NCBI GenBank assembly: GCA_007134405.1
Contig: SLKW01000223.1
Span: 1-5,521, forward strand
Length of the DNA: 5,521 nucleotides
Direction of reading: 5' to 3'
Source: Paracoccaceae bacterium
GTDB lineage: Bacteria > Pseudomonadota > Alphaproteobacteria > Rhodobacterales > Rhodobacteraceae
The notes beneath the pieces are model-generated. The model was given only the letters and a program-made list of their open reading frames with translations, was not told the origin of the DNA and did no database searches. Made by a program: the position numbers and the translations under genes. Positions 1-5,521 of the stretch are shown piece after piece. Positions within the stretch are counted from its first letter, which is position 1, and the number at the start of each line of letters is the position of its first letter.

Positions 1-35
1 CCGTTCCGGCAAGGCGGCCCGTGGATGCGCTTGCC

Positions 36-2048
36 TCAAACCCCGTCGCGCGGAACCGAAAACGCCCAGTCCCGACGGCAGATCAGGGTATCGCCCTCAT
101 AGGCCTCGAGGCTCGCACGTAGATGAAAGTTCCCGGCATCGCAGGTCATCTCGCTGCGCGTCTCGGTTCGCGTCTGCCACGGTCCGCGGCCGATCGTGTA
201 GCTCCAATGCGCGGAGTTGCGGGCGCTCAACGGATCGCCGGGGTGGATCTCCCAGGTTTCGGTGATGACCTTGCCGCTTTCCAGGCCCGTGCTTTCGTGC
301 CGAACGAGGCCCCCATCGGTGATCAGTCGCAGCCGGTGAGTGCCGTCGTCGAGCACCTCCTCGATCCGCTCGAACCCTTCTGGTCGCAGGGTCTGGGCGC
401 TGCCCTCGCGCGTCTGTTCGGGCGGGCCGAATGCGGGCACCTCCTCGGCAACCGGTGGGCGCAGGGGCAACTCCAGGCTGCTCCCCGCAGGGTCGATCTG
501 CAGGCTGAGCGGCGCGGGCGACGGCCAGAGCATCGGCCAGTACGAGGTCGACAGCGCCAGCCGCAGCCGGTGTCCCGCGGGCAGACGGTAGGCGATGTCG
601 TTGAGCGCGAATTCGACCTCGACCGGCGCGCCCGGGGTCATCGGTTCGACGCGATCATGCCCGTTGCGATGGGTCAGGTTCAGCGCCCCCATCGTGATCA
701 GCGCCACCGAGCCGTCGGGCCGGACATCACAAAGCCGCGCCGCCACGAAGCCCGCGGGCTGGTTGGGCGTCAGCCGCAAGGACAAGCGCGCCGCGCCGAC
801 GATCTCCCACGCCTCGGTCAGCGGCGCGGTATCAAGAGCCAGGCAAAGCGCGTCGTCGCTTGACTGATCGTCCGCAAGTTCGTCGAGGCTGCGCATACCC
901 GGACAGAAGCGCTGACCGGCAAGTCCCACGGTTTGCGGGGTCGCGACGGTCAGCGGATTGGATCCTGGCACGTCGCCCAGCCCGGAGGATGACAGCGCCA
1001 GACGGTGCCCGGCGATCCGATCCGAGGGCCAGGCGGGTTCTGAAATCCACCGGCCCTTGCGCGCAAGCATCCGCCGCGCGGGTGGTTCCGAGTCGAGCAT
1101 GTACATCCGGTAGCCTTGCGCGGCCTCGATTGGCGCATCCTTCAGGTGCCGGTCGAACCATGTCTTGACCTCGGCCAAAAAGCCGATTGCGGGCTCGGGC
1201 CAGGCGACGTTCGGGTACTTGTGTGCCCAAGGGCCGTTGATACCGGCCACCGGCGCGCCGAGCCCCGTCATCACGCGCGGCACCGCGTTCGAATAGGCAT
1301 CGGCCCAACCGCCTACGGCGAGGATCGCGGCCGTGACCGCAGCATAATCTTCGCAGATCGAGGCGCGGCGCCAGTAGGCGTCGCGGCGCTGGTGTTTCAA
1401 CCAGGTCTCGATCAGCAGGGGCTGTCGCTCGAGCCGGGCGCGCCAGATGTCGCGCCACTTCTCGCCGCCGATTTCGGGGTCGGGGGGGCGCGAGGAATAG
1501 GCGAGCATCTGCTGTGACCAGAGCATGTTCTCGGTTAGCAGACAGCCGCCCATGTAGTGGATATCATCGGCGTAGCGGTCGTCGGTGAAGCAGATCGTCA
1601 CCGCAGCCTTGAGCGCCGATGGCCCGAGTTGCGCGATCTGCAGCCCGTTGAACCCGCCCCAGGAAATGCCGATCATGCCGACTGCACCCGAGCACCAGTC
1701 CTGGCGGGCGATCCAGGCGATGATCTGCAGCCCGTCGTCGAGTTCAACCTCGGAATACTCGTCCTCCATGAAGCCGTCCGAGTCCCCGTTGCCCCGGATA
1801 TCCACGCGCACACCGGCATATCCGTTACGCGCCAGCCATGCATGGGTGAGCTCGTCGCGCGCCAGCGTTCCATCGCGGCGCCGGTAGGGCAGGTATTCCA
1901 GGACAGCCGGGACTGGATTTGCGGCCGCATCCGCCGGCAGCCAGATCCGCGCGGCCAGACGTGTCCCGTCGCGCATTTCGATCCAGACCGGATCTAGGAT
2001 CAACGGCGTGTTGCGATCAAGTGTGTCGGCACCAGTGCTGTCGGACAT
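36..2048 (-). CDS. CocE/NonD family serine hydrolase (X-Pro dipeptidyl-peptidase S15-like)
   Basis: This 670-residue protein is a predicted cytoplasmic alpha/beta-hydrolase that cleaves ester or amide bonds. No signal peptide or membrane segment is visible. The catalytic triad can be read directly: nucleophile Ser129 in GISWGG (127-132), Asp250 in GGWAD, and His276 in GPWAH. Tyr55 in EYLPYRRRDG sits where CocE-type enzymes place the oxyanion-hole tyrosine. Residues about 15-305 form the hydrolase core with its helical cap (about 155-240). Residues about 315-550 match the jelly-roll C-terminal domain of the S15/CocE family. A further segment of about 110 residues (560-670) follows, making the protein longer than the 574-residue cocaine esterase. 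The ATG at 2048-2046 has only a weak upstream purine stretch, but the family motif starts soon after it. A C7 run on the coding strand (1482-1488) is crossed in frame. The substrate cannot be deduced; family annotations as peptidase or cocaine esterase should not be taken literally. Confidence 0.93.
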   Translation of the reverse strand: MSDSTGADTLDRNTPLILDPVWIEMRDGTRLAARIWLPADAAANPVPAVLEYLPYRRRDGTLARDELTHAWLARNGYAGVRVDIRGNGDSDGFMEDEYSEVELDDGLQIIAWIARQDWCSGAVGMIGISWGGFNGLQIAQLGPSALKAAVTICFTDDRYADDIHYMGGCLLTENMLWSQQMLAYSSRPPDPEIGGEKWRDIWRARLERQPLLIETWLKHQRRDAYWRRASICEDYAAVTAAILAVGGWADAYSNAVPRVMTGLGAPVAGINGPWAHKYPNVAWPEPAIGFLAEVKTWFDRHLKDAPIEAAQGYRMYMLDSEPPARRMLARKGRWISEPAWPSDRIAGHRLALSSSGLGDVPGSNPLTVATPQTVGLAGQRFCPGMRSLDELADDQSSDDALCLALDTAPLTEAWEIVGAARLSLRLTPNQPAGFVAARLCDVRPDGSVALITMGALNLTHRNGHDRVEPMTPGAPVEVEFALNDIAYRLPAGHRLRLALSTSYWPMLWPSPAPLSLQIDPAGSSLELPLRPPVAEEVPAFGPPEQTREGSAQTLRPEGFERIEEVLDDGTHRLRLITDGGLVRHESTGLESGKVITETWEIHPGDPLSARNSAHWSYTIGRGPWQTRTETRSEMTCDAGNFHLRASLEAYEGDTLICRRDWAFSVPRDGV

Positions 2049-2075
2049 GCTGCTCGCTTTCCCAAGTCGCGCACC

Positions 2076-2123
2076 AGTGAGCGGCGAAGGCGGCGGACCC
2101 GCAAGTGAGCGAAGCGCGCCGCC
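2076..2123. repeat. Short GC-rich repeat cluster between the hydrolase and AI-2E genes
   Basis: The 153-base gap contains the octamer AGTGAGCG twice in the same orientation, at 2076-2083 and 2104-2111, 28 bases apart. Interleaved with it is a 7-base inverted repeat, GGCGGCG (2089-2095) with CGCCGCC (2117-2123), enclosing 21 bases. A minus-strand transcript could fold here between the AI-2E stop and the hydrolase start, but no T-run follows, so it is not a canonical terminator. In GC-rich DNA such repeats can arise by chance. I see no convincing promoter in this gap. Confidence 0.35.
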
Positions 2124-2201
2124 CCGACGCGAAAGGGCGCGGGCAGCGCGTCAGTTGGCTCAACAACCCTGTTGCACGCGCGAGGCGCGGTTCGACGCTG
2201 A

Positions 2202-3266
2202 TCAGCTCTCGCTCTCTTCGCCGAGCACGGCTTCCACCCAGAGCTTCTGCACCAGTACCATACCCACGACCGCAAGCGGCGCCGCGAGGATAAGTCCCGT
2301 CAAGCCGAAGAGAAGCCCTAGGACCAATTGGGCAGAGATCGCCAGAACCGGTGCGAGATGCACGACCTGATGCTGGATCCACGGCACCACGACATTGGCC
2401 TCGACATTCTGCACGGTGAAATAGAAAACGGTCACGATCAGCCCGGTCTGGACGCCATCGGCGAAGCCGATTGCAAGGACCGGGATCGCGGCGATGAGTG
2501 GTCCGAGATAGGGCACGAAGGTCAGAAGCGCCGTCAAGACCCCGAGGCCGAGCCAGAGGTCGATTCCGATCACCCAAAGACCAAGTGACACAGTGGCGCC
2601 AAGAAGCAGCATCGAAACGAGCTGACTCAAGAGCCACCACCGCAACCCACGTGCGACCGCCGAGAGCGTGTCGTCTGCCAGCGGACGCTTGGCTTGCGGC
2701 AGCAGCCCGATAAATCCACGCCGATACAGTTCCGGCGCCGCCGCCGCGAAGCCCGTGATCGCCAGAATGACCGCCAGGCTGGTCAAGGCGCCGATTGTTG
2801 ACATGCCCCACCGGGCAAGGTGCTCCATCGCCGTTTCCGTGGCGCCGAGAAGTTCGCCGCCATCTGTGTTCTCGTCGAGCATCTCGGACGTCACGCCGAG
2901 GCTGCTGAGCCATCCGACCGCGGCATCGTAGGCGTTTTCGATGGCCTCGGTCATCTCGTCGACCTGTGCCGCAACCTGGGGGACGATGGCGGCAACAAAG
3001 AGCGCGAGCAATCCGACGATAAGCAACGTGATCGCCAGAAGCGCCCAGCCGCGCGACAGTGGCGTGCGCTCGGCCGTGATCCTGGCGAGTCCATCGAGTG
3101 CGATGGCGAGCACAATGCCCGCGAAGACCAGAAGTAGAACCGGCGCGAGGTGATACGTCAGCAGGGCAACTGCGATCGACAGCAGCAACCACTCTATCTT
3201 CAGGTTCAGGTATTTTGGTGCTTGACGCTGATCCGGAGCAAGACTCCGCGGCGGTTCGGTCGCCAT
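2202..3266 (-). CDS. AI-2E (PerM/YhhT) family transporter
   Basis: This is a 354-residue inner-membrane protein, close to the usual family length. It has hydrophobic segments at about 26-41, 43-60, 74-97, 156-178, 211-232, 236-252, 254-283 and 305-340. The soluble stretch at about 98-150 between the third and fourth segments is typical of the family. Recognisable signatures are PYLGPLIAAIP (252-262), the QNVEANVVVPWIQ segment with a following VHLAPVLAI (286-310), and AAPLAVV near the last helix. Family members have been linked to autoinducer-2 export, sodium-proton exchange or general permease roles. None of these is demonstrated by the sequence, so the substrate is unknown. The ATG at 3266-3264 is supported by GGGAGG nine bases upstream. 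The gene lies 115 bases after the MFS gene and 153 bases before the hydrolase gene, all in one direction. The acidic tail GEESES ends the protein. Confidence 0.92.
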   Translation of the reverse strand: MATEPPRSLAPDQRQAPKYLNLKIEWLLLSIAVALLTYHLAPVLLLVFAGIVLAIALDGLARITAERTPLSRGWALLAITLLIVGLLALFVAAIVPQVAAQVDEMTEAIENAYDAAVGWLSSLGVTSEMLDENTDGGELLGATETAMEHLARWGMSTIGALTSLAVILAITGFAAAAPELYRRGFIGLLPQAKRPLADDTLSAVARGLRWWLLSQLVSMLLLGATVSLGLWVIGIDLWLGLGVLTALLTFVPYLGPLIAAIPVLAIGFADGVQTGLIVTVFYFTVQNVEANVVVPWIQHQVVHLAPVLAISAQLVLGLLFGLTGLILAAPLAVVGMVLVQKLWVEAVLGEESES

Positions 3267-3275
3267 GAACTGCAG

Positions 3276-3281
3276 CCTCCC
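3276..3281 (-). promoter_or_regulatory. Ribosome binding site of the AI-2E family gene
   Basis: The minus strand reads GGGAGG, followed by nine bases and the ATG at 3266-3264. It is a near-consensus anti-16S match, and it fixes the start of the AI-2E family gene. Confidence 0.7.
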
Positions 3282-3381
3282 TGCCTACGGGCCTGGTGTG
3301 ACCCCTTACGTCCTTGAACCCCTCCGCGCCGGGGTCGGTTCCGCACGGCGTCGCGGGTCCGCCTCGGTTAACATAACACCT

Positions 3382-4584
3382 TCAGTCGCCTTGGTCCCGC
3401 AACGGTCGTTGGAATACCGCGATAAGCGCCCCCGCGCCCAATACGAGCGCTGCGGCCAGAAGACTGACGCCGATGCTGCCAGTAATATCACCCACAAGCC
3501 CCGCGGCCCAGGGTCCGACCGTCTGAGAGCTAGCAAAGACGATGGTGAAAAGGCTGATGGCGCGGGCCCAGGCAGCGGGTGGAAGGTTGCGACGGGCGAA
3601 ATTCGTCACTGCGCCGGGGGCCATGAAAACCGACCCGCCAAAGACAATCGCGGAGACGATCAGACCTGCCGGACCCGGCCAGAGTACAGGGAGCGCAGAG
3701 CCGATCGCGATGCCGCACAGCACCAGCGCGAGCGGCATGCCGCCGTCGTGGCGCGCGAAGATCCCGCGCCATAGAAACGGCGAAAGCGTGATGCAGGCCC
3801 CCAGGAGCACCCAGACCAGCGCGATCTGAAACACACCCACCGCCCGTTCGGCCATCCAGGCCGAGAGAAAGGTGAGATACACGATGTAGCCCAGCCCGAA
3901 GGCGGCATAGCCCGCAAGCTCCGGCAGCATCCGCGCCACCGGCAGTTTGGCCGCAGCGCCCTCGGGCGTTGCCGCGGGCTCGGCGACCCGCGCGGCCCAA
4001 AGGCCCAGTGGCAGGCAGGCAAGGCTCAGCCCTCCGACCAGTATCCAGGCCCATGGCCAAGCCGCATCGCCCCGTATCTCGATCAGCGCCGGCAGCGTCG
4101 CGCCCGACAGGACGATCGCCATCCCGCCCCCGGATCCGAAGAGAATCGCGATGCCAAGGGCGTTGTGGCGCGGGTTGTTCGCAAAGAGGCGCGCGGCGAG
4201 CGCGCCAGCCGTCGAGAAAGAGAGCGCACCCGCTACCCCGGTCAGGAACCGCCAAAGGCTCTGCCACCACAAGTCGGGGACAAGGCCAGTGGCCACAAGC
4301 GACAAGGCCGTTCCGGCGAGGCCCCACGCAAAGAGCCGGCCGGCTTCGACCCAGCGAAGGAGGACCAGTGTGGCCACCGCACCCAGCAGGTACCCCAAGG
4401 CGTTTGCGGTGTTCAGCCAGCCAGCCTGGGCATAAGTCCAGCCCAGATCATCGCGCATCGCGGGCAGGATCAACCCATAGGCGAACCGTCCGAAGCCGTT
4501 GGTCACCAGCACGCCAAGCGCCAAACCTGTCAGCACCAGCCAGGGGTTTGGGGGGTGGCGCGGGGTCAAGCTGGCCGCTCCCAC
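3382..4584 (-). CDS. YbfB/YjiJ-type MFS transporter
   Basis: This is an inner-membrane major facilitator protein with about twelve hydrophobic segments; it is 400 residues long from the GTG chosen here. The N-terminal signature GFGRFAYGLILPAM (about 30-43), followed by a GWLNTANALGYLLGA helix, is characteristic of the YbfB/YjiJ (MFS_4) group, whose substrates are mostly unknown. A polar loop near 200-220 (AEPAATPEGAAAKLP) separates the two six-helix halves. The start is uncertain. The reading frame stays open up to a TTG at 4674, but that TTG is part of a TTGACA promoter-like hexamer and would add a non-hydrophobic tail of 30 residues. GTG at 4584-4582 has GAAAGG nine bases upstream. TTG at 4569-4567 has GGGAG eight bases upstream and is an equal rival. 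A better-placed ATG at 4601 is out of frame. The gene ends in TGA at 3384-3382, without a clear terminator. Confidence 0.88.
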   Translation of the reverse strand: MGAASLTPRHPPNPWLVLTGLALGVLVTNGFGRFAYGLILPAMRDDLGWTYAQAGWLNTANALGYLLGAVATLVLLRWVEAGRLFAWGLAGTALSLVATGLVPDLWWQSLWRFLTGVAGALSFSTAGALAARLFANNPRHNALGIAILFGSGGGMAIVLSGATLPALIEIRGDAAWPWAWILVGGLSLACLPLGLWAARVAEPAATPEGAAAKLPVARMLPELAGYAAFGLGYIVYLTFLSAWMAERAVGVFQIALVWVLLGACITLSPFLWRGIFARHDGGMPLALVLCGIAIGSALPVLWPGPAGLIVSAIVFGGSVFMAPGAVTNFARRNLPPAAWARAISLFTIVFASSQTVGPWAAGLVGDITGSIGVSLLAAALVLGAGALIAVFQRPLRDQGD

Positions 4585-4601
4585 CGTCGATCGCCTTTCA
4601 T
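4566..4601 (-). other. Possible 11-codon leader reading frame overlapping the MFS start
   Basis: An ATG at 4601-4599 has AGGGA four bases upstream (4606-4610), the best ribosome site and start codon in this area. It opens a frame encoding MKGDRRWERPA and stops at TGA (4568-4566). That stop shares bases with an in-frame MFS TTG codon (4569-4567), forming TTGA. This arrangement would permit translational coupling into the transporter. The peptide resembles nothing I know. It may instead be chance, or a frameshift that separated the true ATG from the MFS frame. Confidence 0.3.
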
Positions 4602-4692
4602 GTCTTCCCTTTAACAGAGGCGCATCGACTCGCGCGCCGGGTCCAGTCAGAACGACGCCTGGGATGCTTGTCAATCAAGGGTGGGCGCCGCG

Positions 4693-4721
4693 CTGAGAGA
4701 CGTGGACAGATTTCTTGTCAA
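4693..4721 (-). promoter_or_regulatory. Candidate promoter for the MFS gene
   Basis: On the minus strand a perfect -35 hexamer TTGACA (4721-4716) is followed by a 17-base spacer and TCTCAG (4698-4693), which matches the -10 consensus at three of six positions. Transcription would begin near 4686, leaving a leader of about 100 bases before the GTG. A second TTGACA at 4674-4669 has no good -10 element. The -35 match is strong and the -10 is weak, so this is only tentative. Confidence 0.35.
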
Positions 4722-4729
4722 GATCGTGT

Positions 4730-4744
4730 CGCTCTCGTAGAGCG
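4730..4744. repeat. Palindrome upstream of the MFS promoter candidate
   Basis: CGCTCT and AGAGCG form a perfect 6-base inverted repeat around a 3-base centre. It lies eight bases upstream (in the minus-strand sense) of the TTGACA at 4721. The position suits a regulator-binding site, but no known operator is recognised, and no regulator gene is in the window. Confidence 0.35.
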
Positions 4745-4831
4745 GTCAGTATGTTCTGAGGCCGGCGGGTCCAGGCACGCCACTATGCGTTGCGTGAGAT
4801 TTCCGGAGGAGAGCTTAGAATTCGACGCTTC

Positions 4832-4861
4832 AAAAACGGGAAAGGACCCCGAAGGGTCCTT
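4832..4861 (-). terminator. Rho-independent terminator of tRNA-Pro
   Basis: Read on the minus strand, a perfect 8-bp stem AAGGACCC / GGGTCCTT closes a TTCG tetraloop in the very stable C(UUCG)G context. The sequence TCCCG and a run of five T follow, so the U-tract begins six bases after the stem. The stem starts five bases after the CCA end of the tRNA. It should also insulate the MFS gene from arsC and tRNA transcription. Confidence 0.85.
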
Positions 4862-4866
4862 GATAT

Positions 4867-4943
4867 TGGTCGGAGTGAGAGGATTCGAACCTCCGGCCCC
4901 TGCCTCCCGAAGACAGTGCTCTACCAGGCTGAGCTACACTCCG
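4867..4943 (-). tRNA. tRNA-Pro, anticodon CGG
   Basis: This is a complete 77-base tRNA with genomically encoded CCA (4869-4867), reading codon CCG. The acceptor stem CGGAGTG pairs fully with CACTCCG, and starts with the C1-G72 pair typical of bacterial proline tRNAs. The D arm is GCTC/GAGC. The anticodon stem CTGTC/GGCAG holds the loop TTCGGGA, with anticodon CGG at 4909-4907 and G at position 37, the usual site of the m1G modification. The T arm is GGAGG/CCTCT around TTCGAAT, with one G-U pair. The variable loop is five bases. It has its own terminator downstream and appears to be a single-gene unit. CCG is a frequent proline codon in GC-rich genomes, so this tRNA is expected to be important there. 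Confidence 0.97.
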
Positions 4944-4954
4944 TTCTAAGCGCG

Positions 4955-4983
4955 CAACTACCTCGCGTCCGCTTCATTTGCAA
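4955..4983 (-). promoter_or_regulatory. Candidate promoter of tRNA-Pro
   Basis: The minus strand has TTGCAA (4983-4978), a 17-base spacer, then TAGTTG (4960-4955). That leaves 11 bases before the first tRNA base, a sensible distance for a tRNA promoter. The -35 agrees with the consensus at four of its six bases or better, while the -10 is poor, as is common in alphaproteobacteria. No better pair is visible in the 156-base gap, which otherwise holds only a 6-base inverted repeat (4990-4995 with 5009-5014). Confidence 0.4.
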
Positions 4984-5099
4984 GCGCGAATTCGGTTCAT
5001 CGCTGACGCCGAATAATCCGTAACCTCTTGACGACATGTCCGGCGCTGGCGCGATTGACAGATCGGTTCGAGGCCGAGAAACGCAGGTTGAAAACTTAG

Positions 5100-5521
5100 T
5101 TATTCAGGCGTGATTTTCGCGATGCGGTCAATCGCAGTTTGTATTTCGTTTCTCGTCGCATCAAGCTCGAGATCAGCCAATGCCGCGATCCGCGCGTGCA
5201 GAGTCAGATATGCCTCGGCGAAGGCCTCGGGTGTGGCCAGTTCTACCGGATCGCGAACAGCCCAGTGGCCCTGCACCGGAGTGCCGGGCCAGGCGGGGCA
5301 TTCGACATTGGCGGCGCGAGCGCAAATCGAAATCACGAAATCCATCTGCGGCGCATCGTGCTTGCGGAAGATATCGAAGGGTTTCGGGTGGAGGCTGTCC
5401 GTCTTGTGCCCGAGTTCGCGTAACATCGCGATCGCCTGCGGGTTCGGCGCGCCGCGCGGGCGTGTGCCGGCTGAAAAGGCTTCGAACCGGCGACCGGCGA
5501 GTTCCCTCAGAATGGCCTCCG
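5100..5521 (-). CDS. arsC: Arsenate reductase ArsC, thioredoxin-coupled LMW-phosphatase type (N-terminus cut by window edge)
   Basis: The last 139 residues are visible, and the frame runs open to the window edge. Members of this family reduce arsenate to arsenite in the cytoplasm by a cysteine relay. The fragment begins EAILRELAG and continues with FSAGT (15-19), then PNPQAIAML (25-33), MDFVISIC (59-66) and CPAWPG (74-79), all signatures of the proteobacterial ArsC group. Cys66 and Cys74 correspond to the two resolving cysteines of the relay. Asp90-Pro91 in HWAVRDP matches the general-acid DP motif of low-molecular-weight phosphatases. The nucleophilic cysteine loop (CxGNSxRS) should lie within the roughly 15-20 missing N-terminal residues and cannot be checked. 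An internal ATG at 5426 is not the real start, because the conserved sequence extends upstream of it. A fusion to an upstream ArsR regulator is possible. A role as a general phosphatase is less likely, given the paired cysteines. No clear terminator follows the TAA. Confidence 0.9.
   Translation of the reverse strand, partial: EAILRELAGRRFEAFSAGTRPRGAPNPQAIAMLRELGHKTDSLHPKPFDIFRKHDAPQMDFVISICARAANVECPAWPGTPVQGHWAVRDPVELATPEAFAEAYLTLHARIAALADLELDATRNEIQTAIDRIAKITPE

Noticed and set aside
8..35. Inverted repeat GGCAAG/CTTGCC right after the hydrolase stop codon, as a terminator
   Set aside because: The 6-bp stem has a long loop, and no T-run follows on the minus strand before the window ends.
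2017..3192. Minus-strand 391-codon frame overlapping the AI-2E gene
   Set aside because: It is an out-of-frame shadow, Arg- and Gly-rich with no motif, while the AI-2E frame carries clear family signatures and a good ribosome site.
3316..3341. Interrupted hairpin between the MFS and AI-2E genes (GAACCCC with GGGG-TCGG-TTC)
   Set aside because: The 7-bp stem has a 4-base bulge and no U-tract. It is neither a terminator nor a recognisable riboswitch.
3530..4327. Minus-strand 265-codon frame within the MFS gene
   Set aside because: It is a shadow frame of the transporter, Arg-rich with no recognisable domain.
4585..4674. Longer MFS protein starting at the TTG at 4674
   Set aside because: The TTG is part of a TTGACA hexamer, I see no convincing ribosome site for it, and the 30 added residues are not membrane-like or family-like. 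Two later starts have SD sequences.
4867..4943. tRNA-Pro as an integration (att) site of a mobile element
   Set aside because: No repeated tRNA 3' end, integrase or phage gene is seen in the window.
3969..4949. Long plus-strand open frame (326 codons)
   Set aside because: It lies antisense to the MFS gene and runs through the terminator and tRNA-Pro. Its Arg/Pro/Ser-rich composition is typical of a shadow frame in GC-rich DNA.
5055..5083. Plus-strand TTGACA at 5055-5060 as a promoter
   Set aside because: No acceptable -10 element lies at the right distance, and no plus-strand gene follows.

Overview
The window looks like ordinary chromosomal sequence from a high-GC alphaproteobacterium, most likely Rhodobacteraceae-like. 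This is inferred from the GC-rich codon use, weak non-enterobacterial promoters and the protein families present, and no marker gene fixes the genus. Every gene I can support lies on the minus strand, so transcription runs from high to low coordinates.

Layout, in the direction of transcription: (1) 5521-5100, an arsenate reductase of the thioredoxin-coupled low-molecular-weight-phosphatase type (arsC), whose N-terminus lies beyond the window edge. (2) 4983-4832, a complete tRNA unit: a candidate promoter, tRNA-Pro(CGG) with encoded CCA, and a strong intrinsic terminator with a cUUCGg loop. (3) 4831-4585, an untranslated leader region with a palindrome, two TTGACAAG repeats and a well-placed 11-codon reading frame. 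(4) 4584-3382, a YbfB/YjiJ-type major facilitator transporter. (5) 3266-2202, an AI-2E/PerM-family membrane protein. (6) 2048-36, a CocE/NonD-type serine hydrolase with an extra C-terminal segment.

The three large genes are separated by 115 and 153 bases. That is too far for tight translational coupling but still compatible with read-through. Nothing shows that they share a pathway. The transporter and the hydrolase could both handle small organic compounds, but that is only a guess. arsC belongs to an arsenic-resistance or phosphatase context that lies outside the window.

I found no new multi-gene system, CRISPR array, insertion sequence or toxin-antitoxin pair. The most interesting local detail is the start region of the MFS gene. 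There the strongest ribosome site and ATG open a short out-of-frame peptide, and its stop codon overlaps a possible TTG start of the transporter. This is either a translational-coupling leader or the trace of a frameshift.
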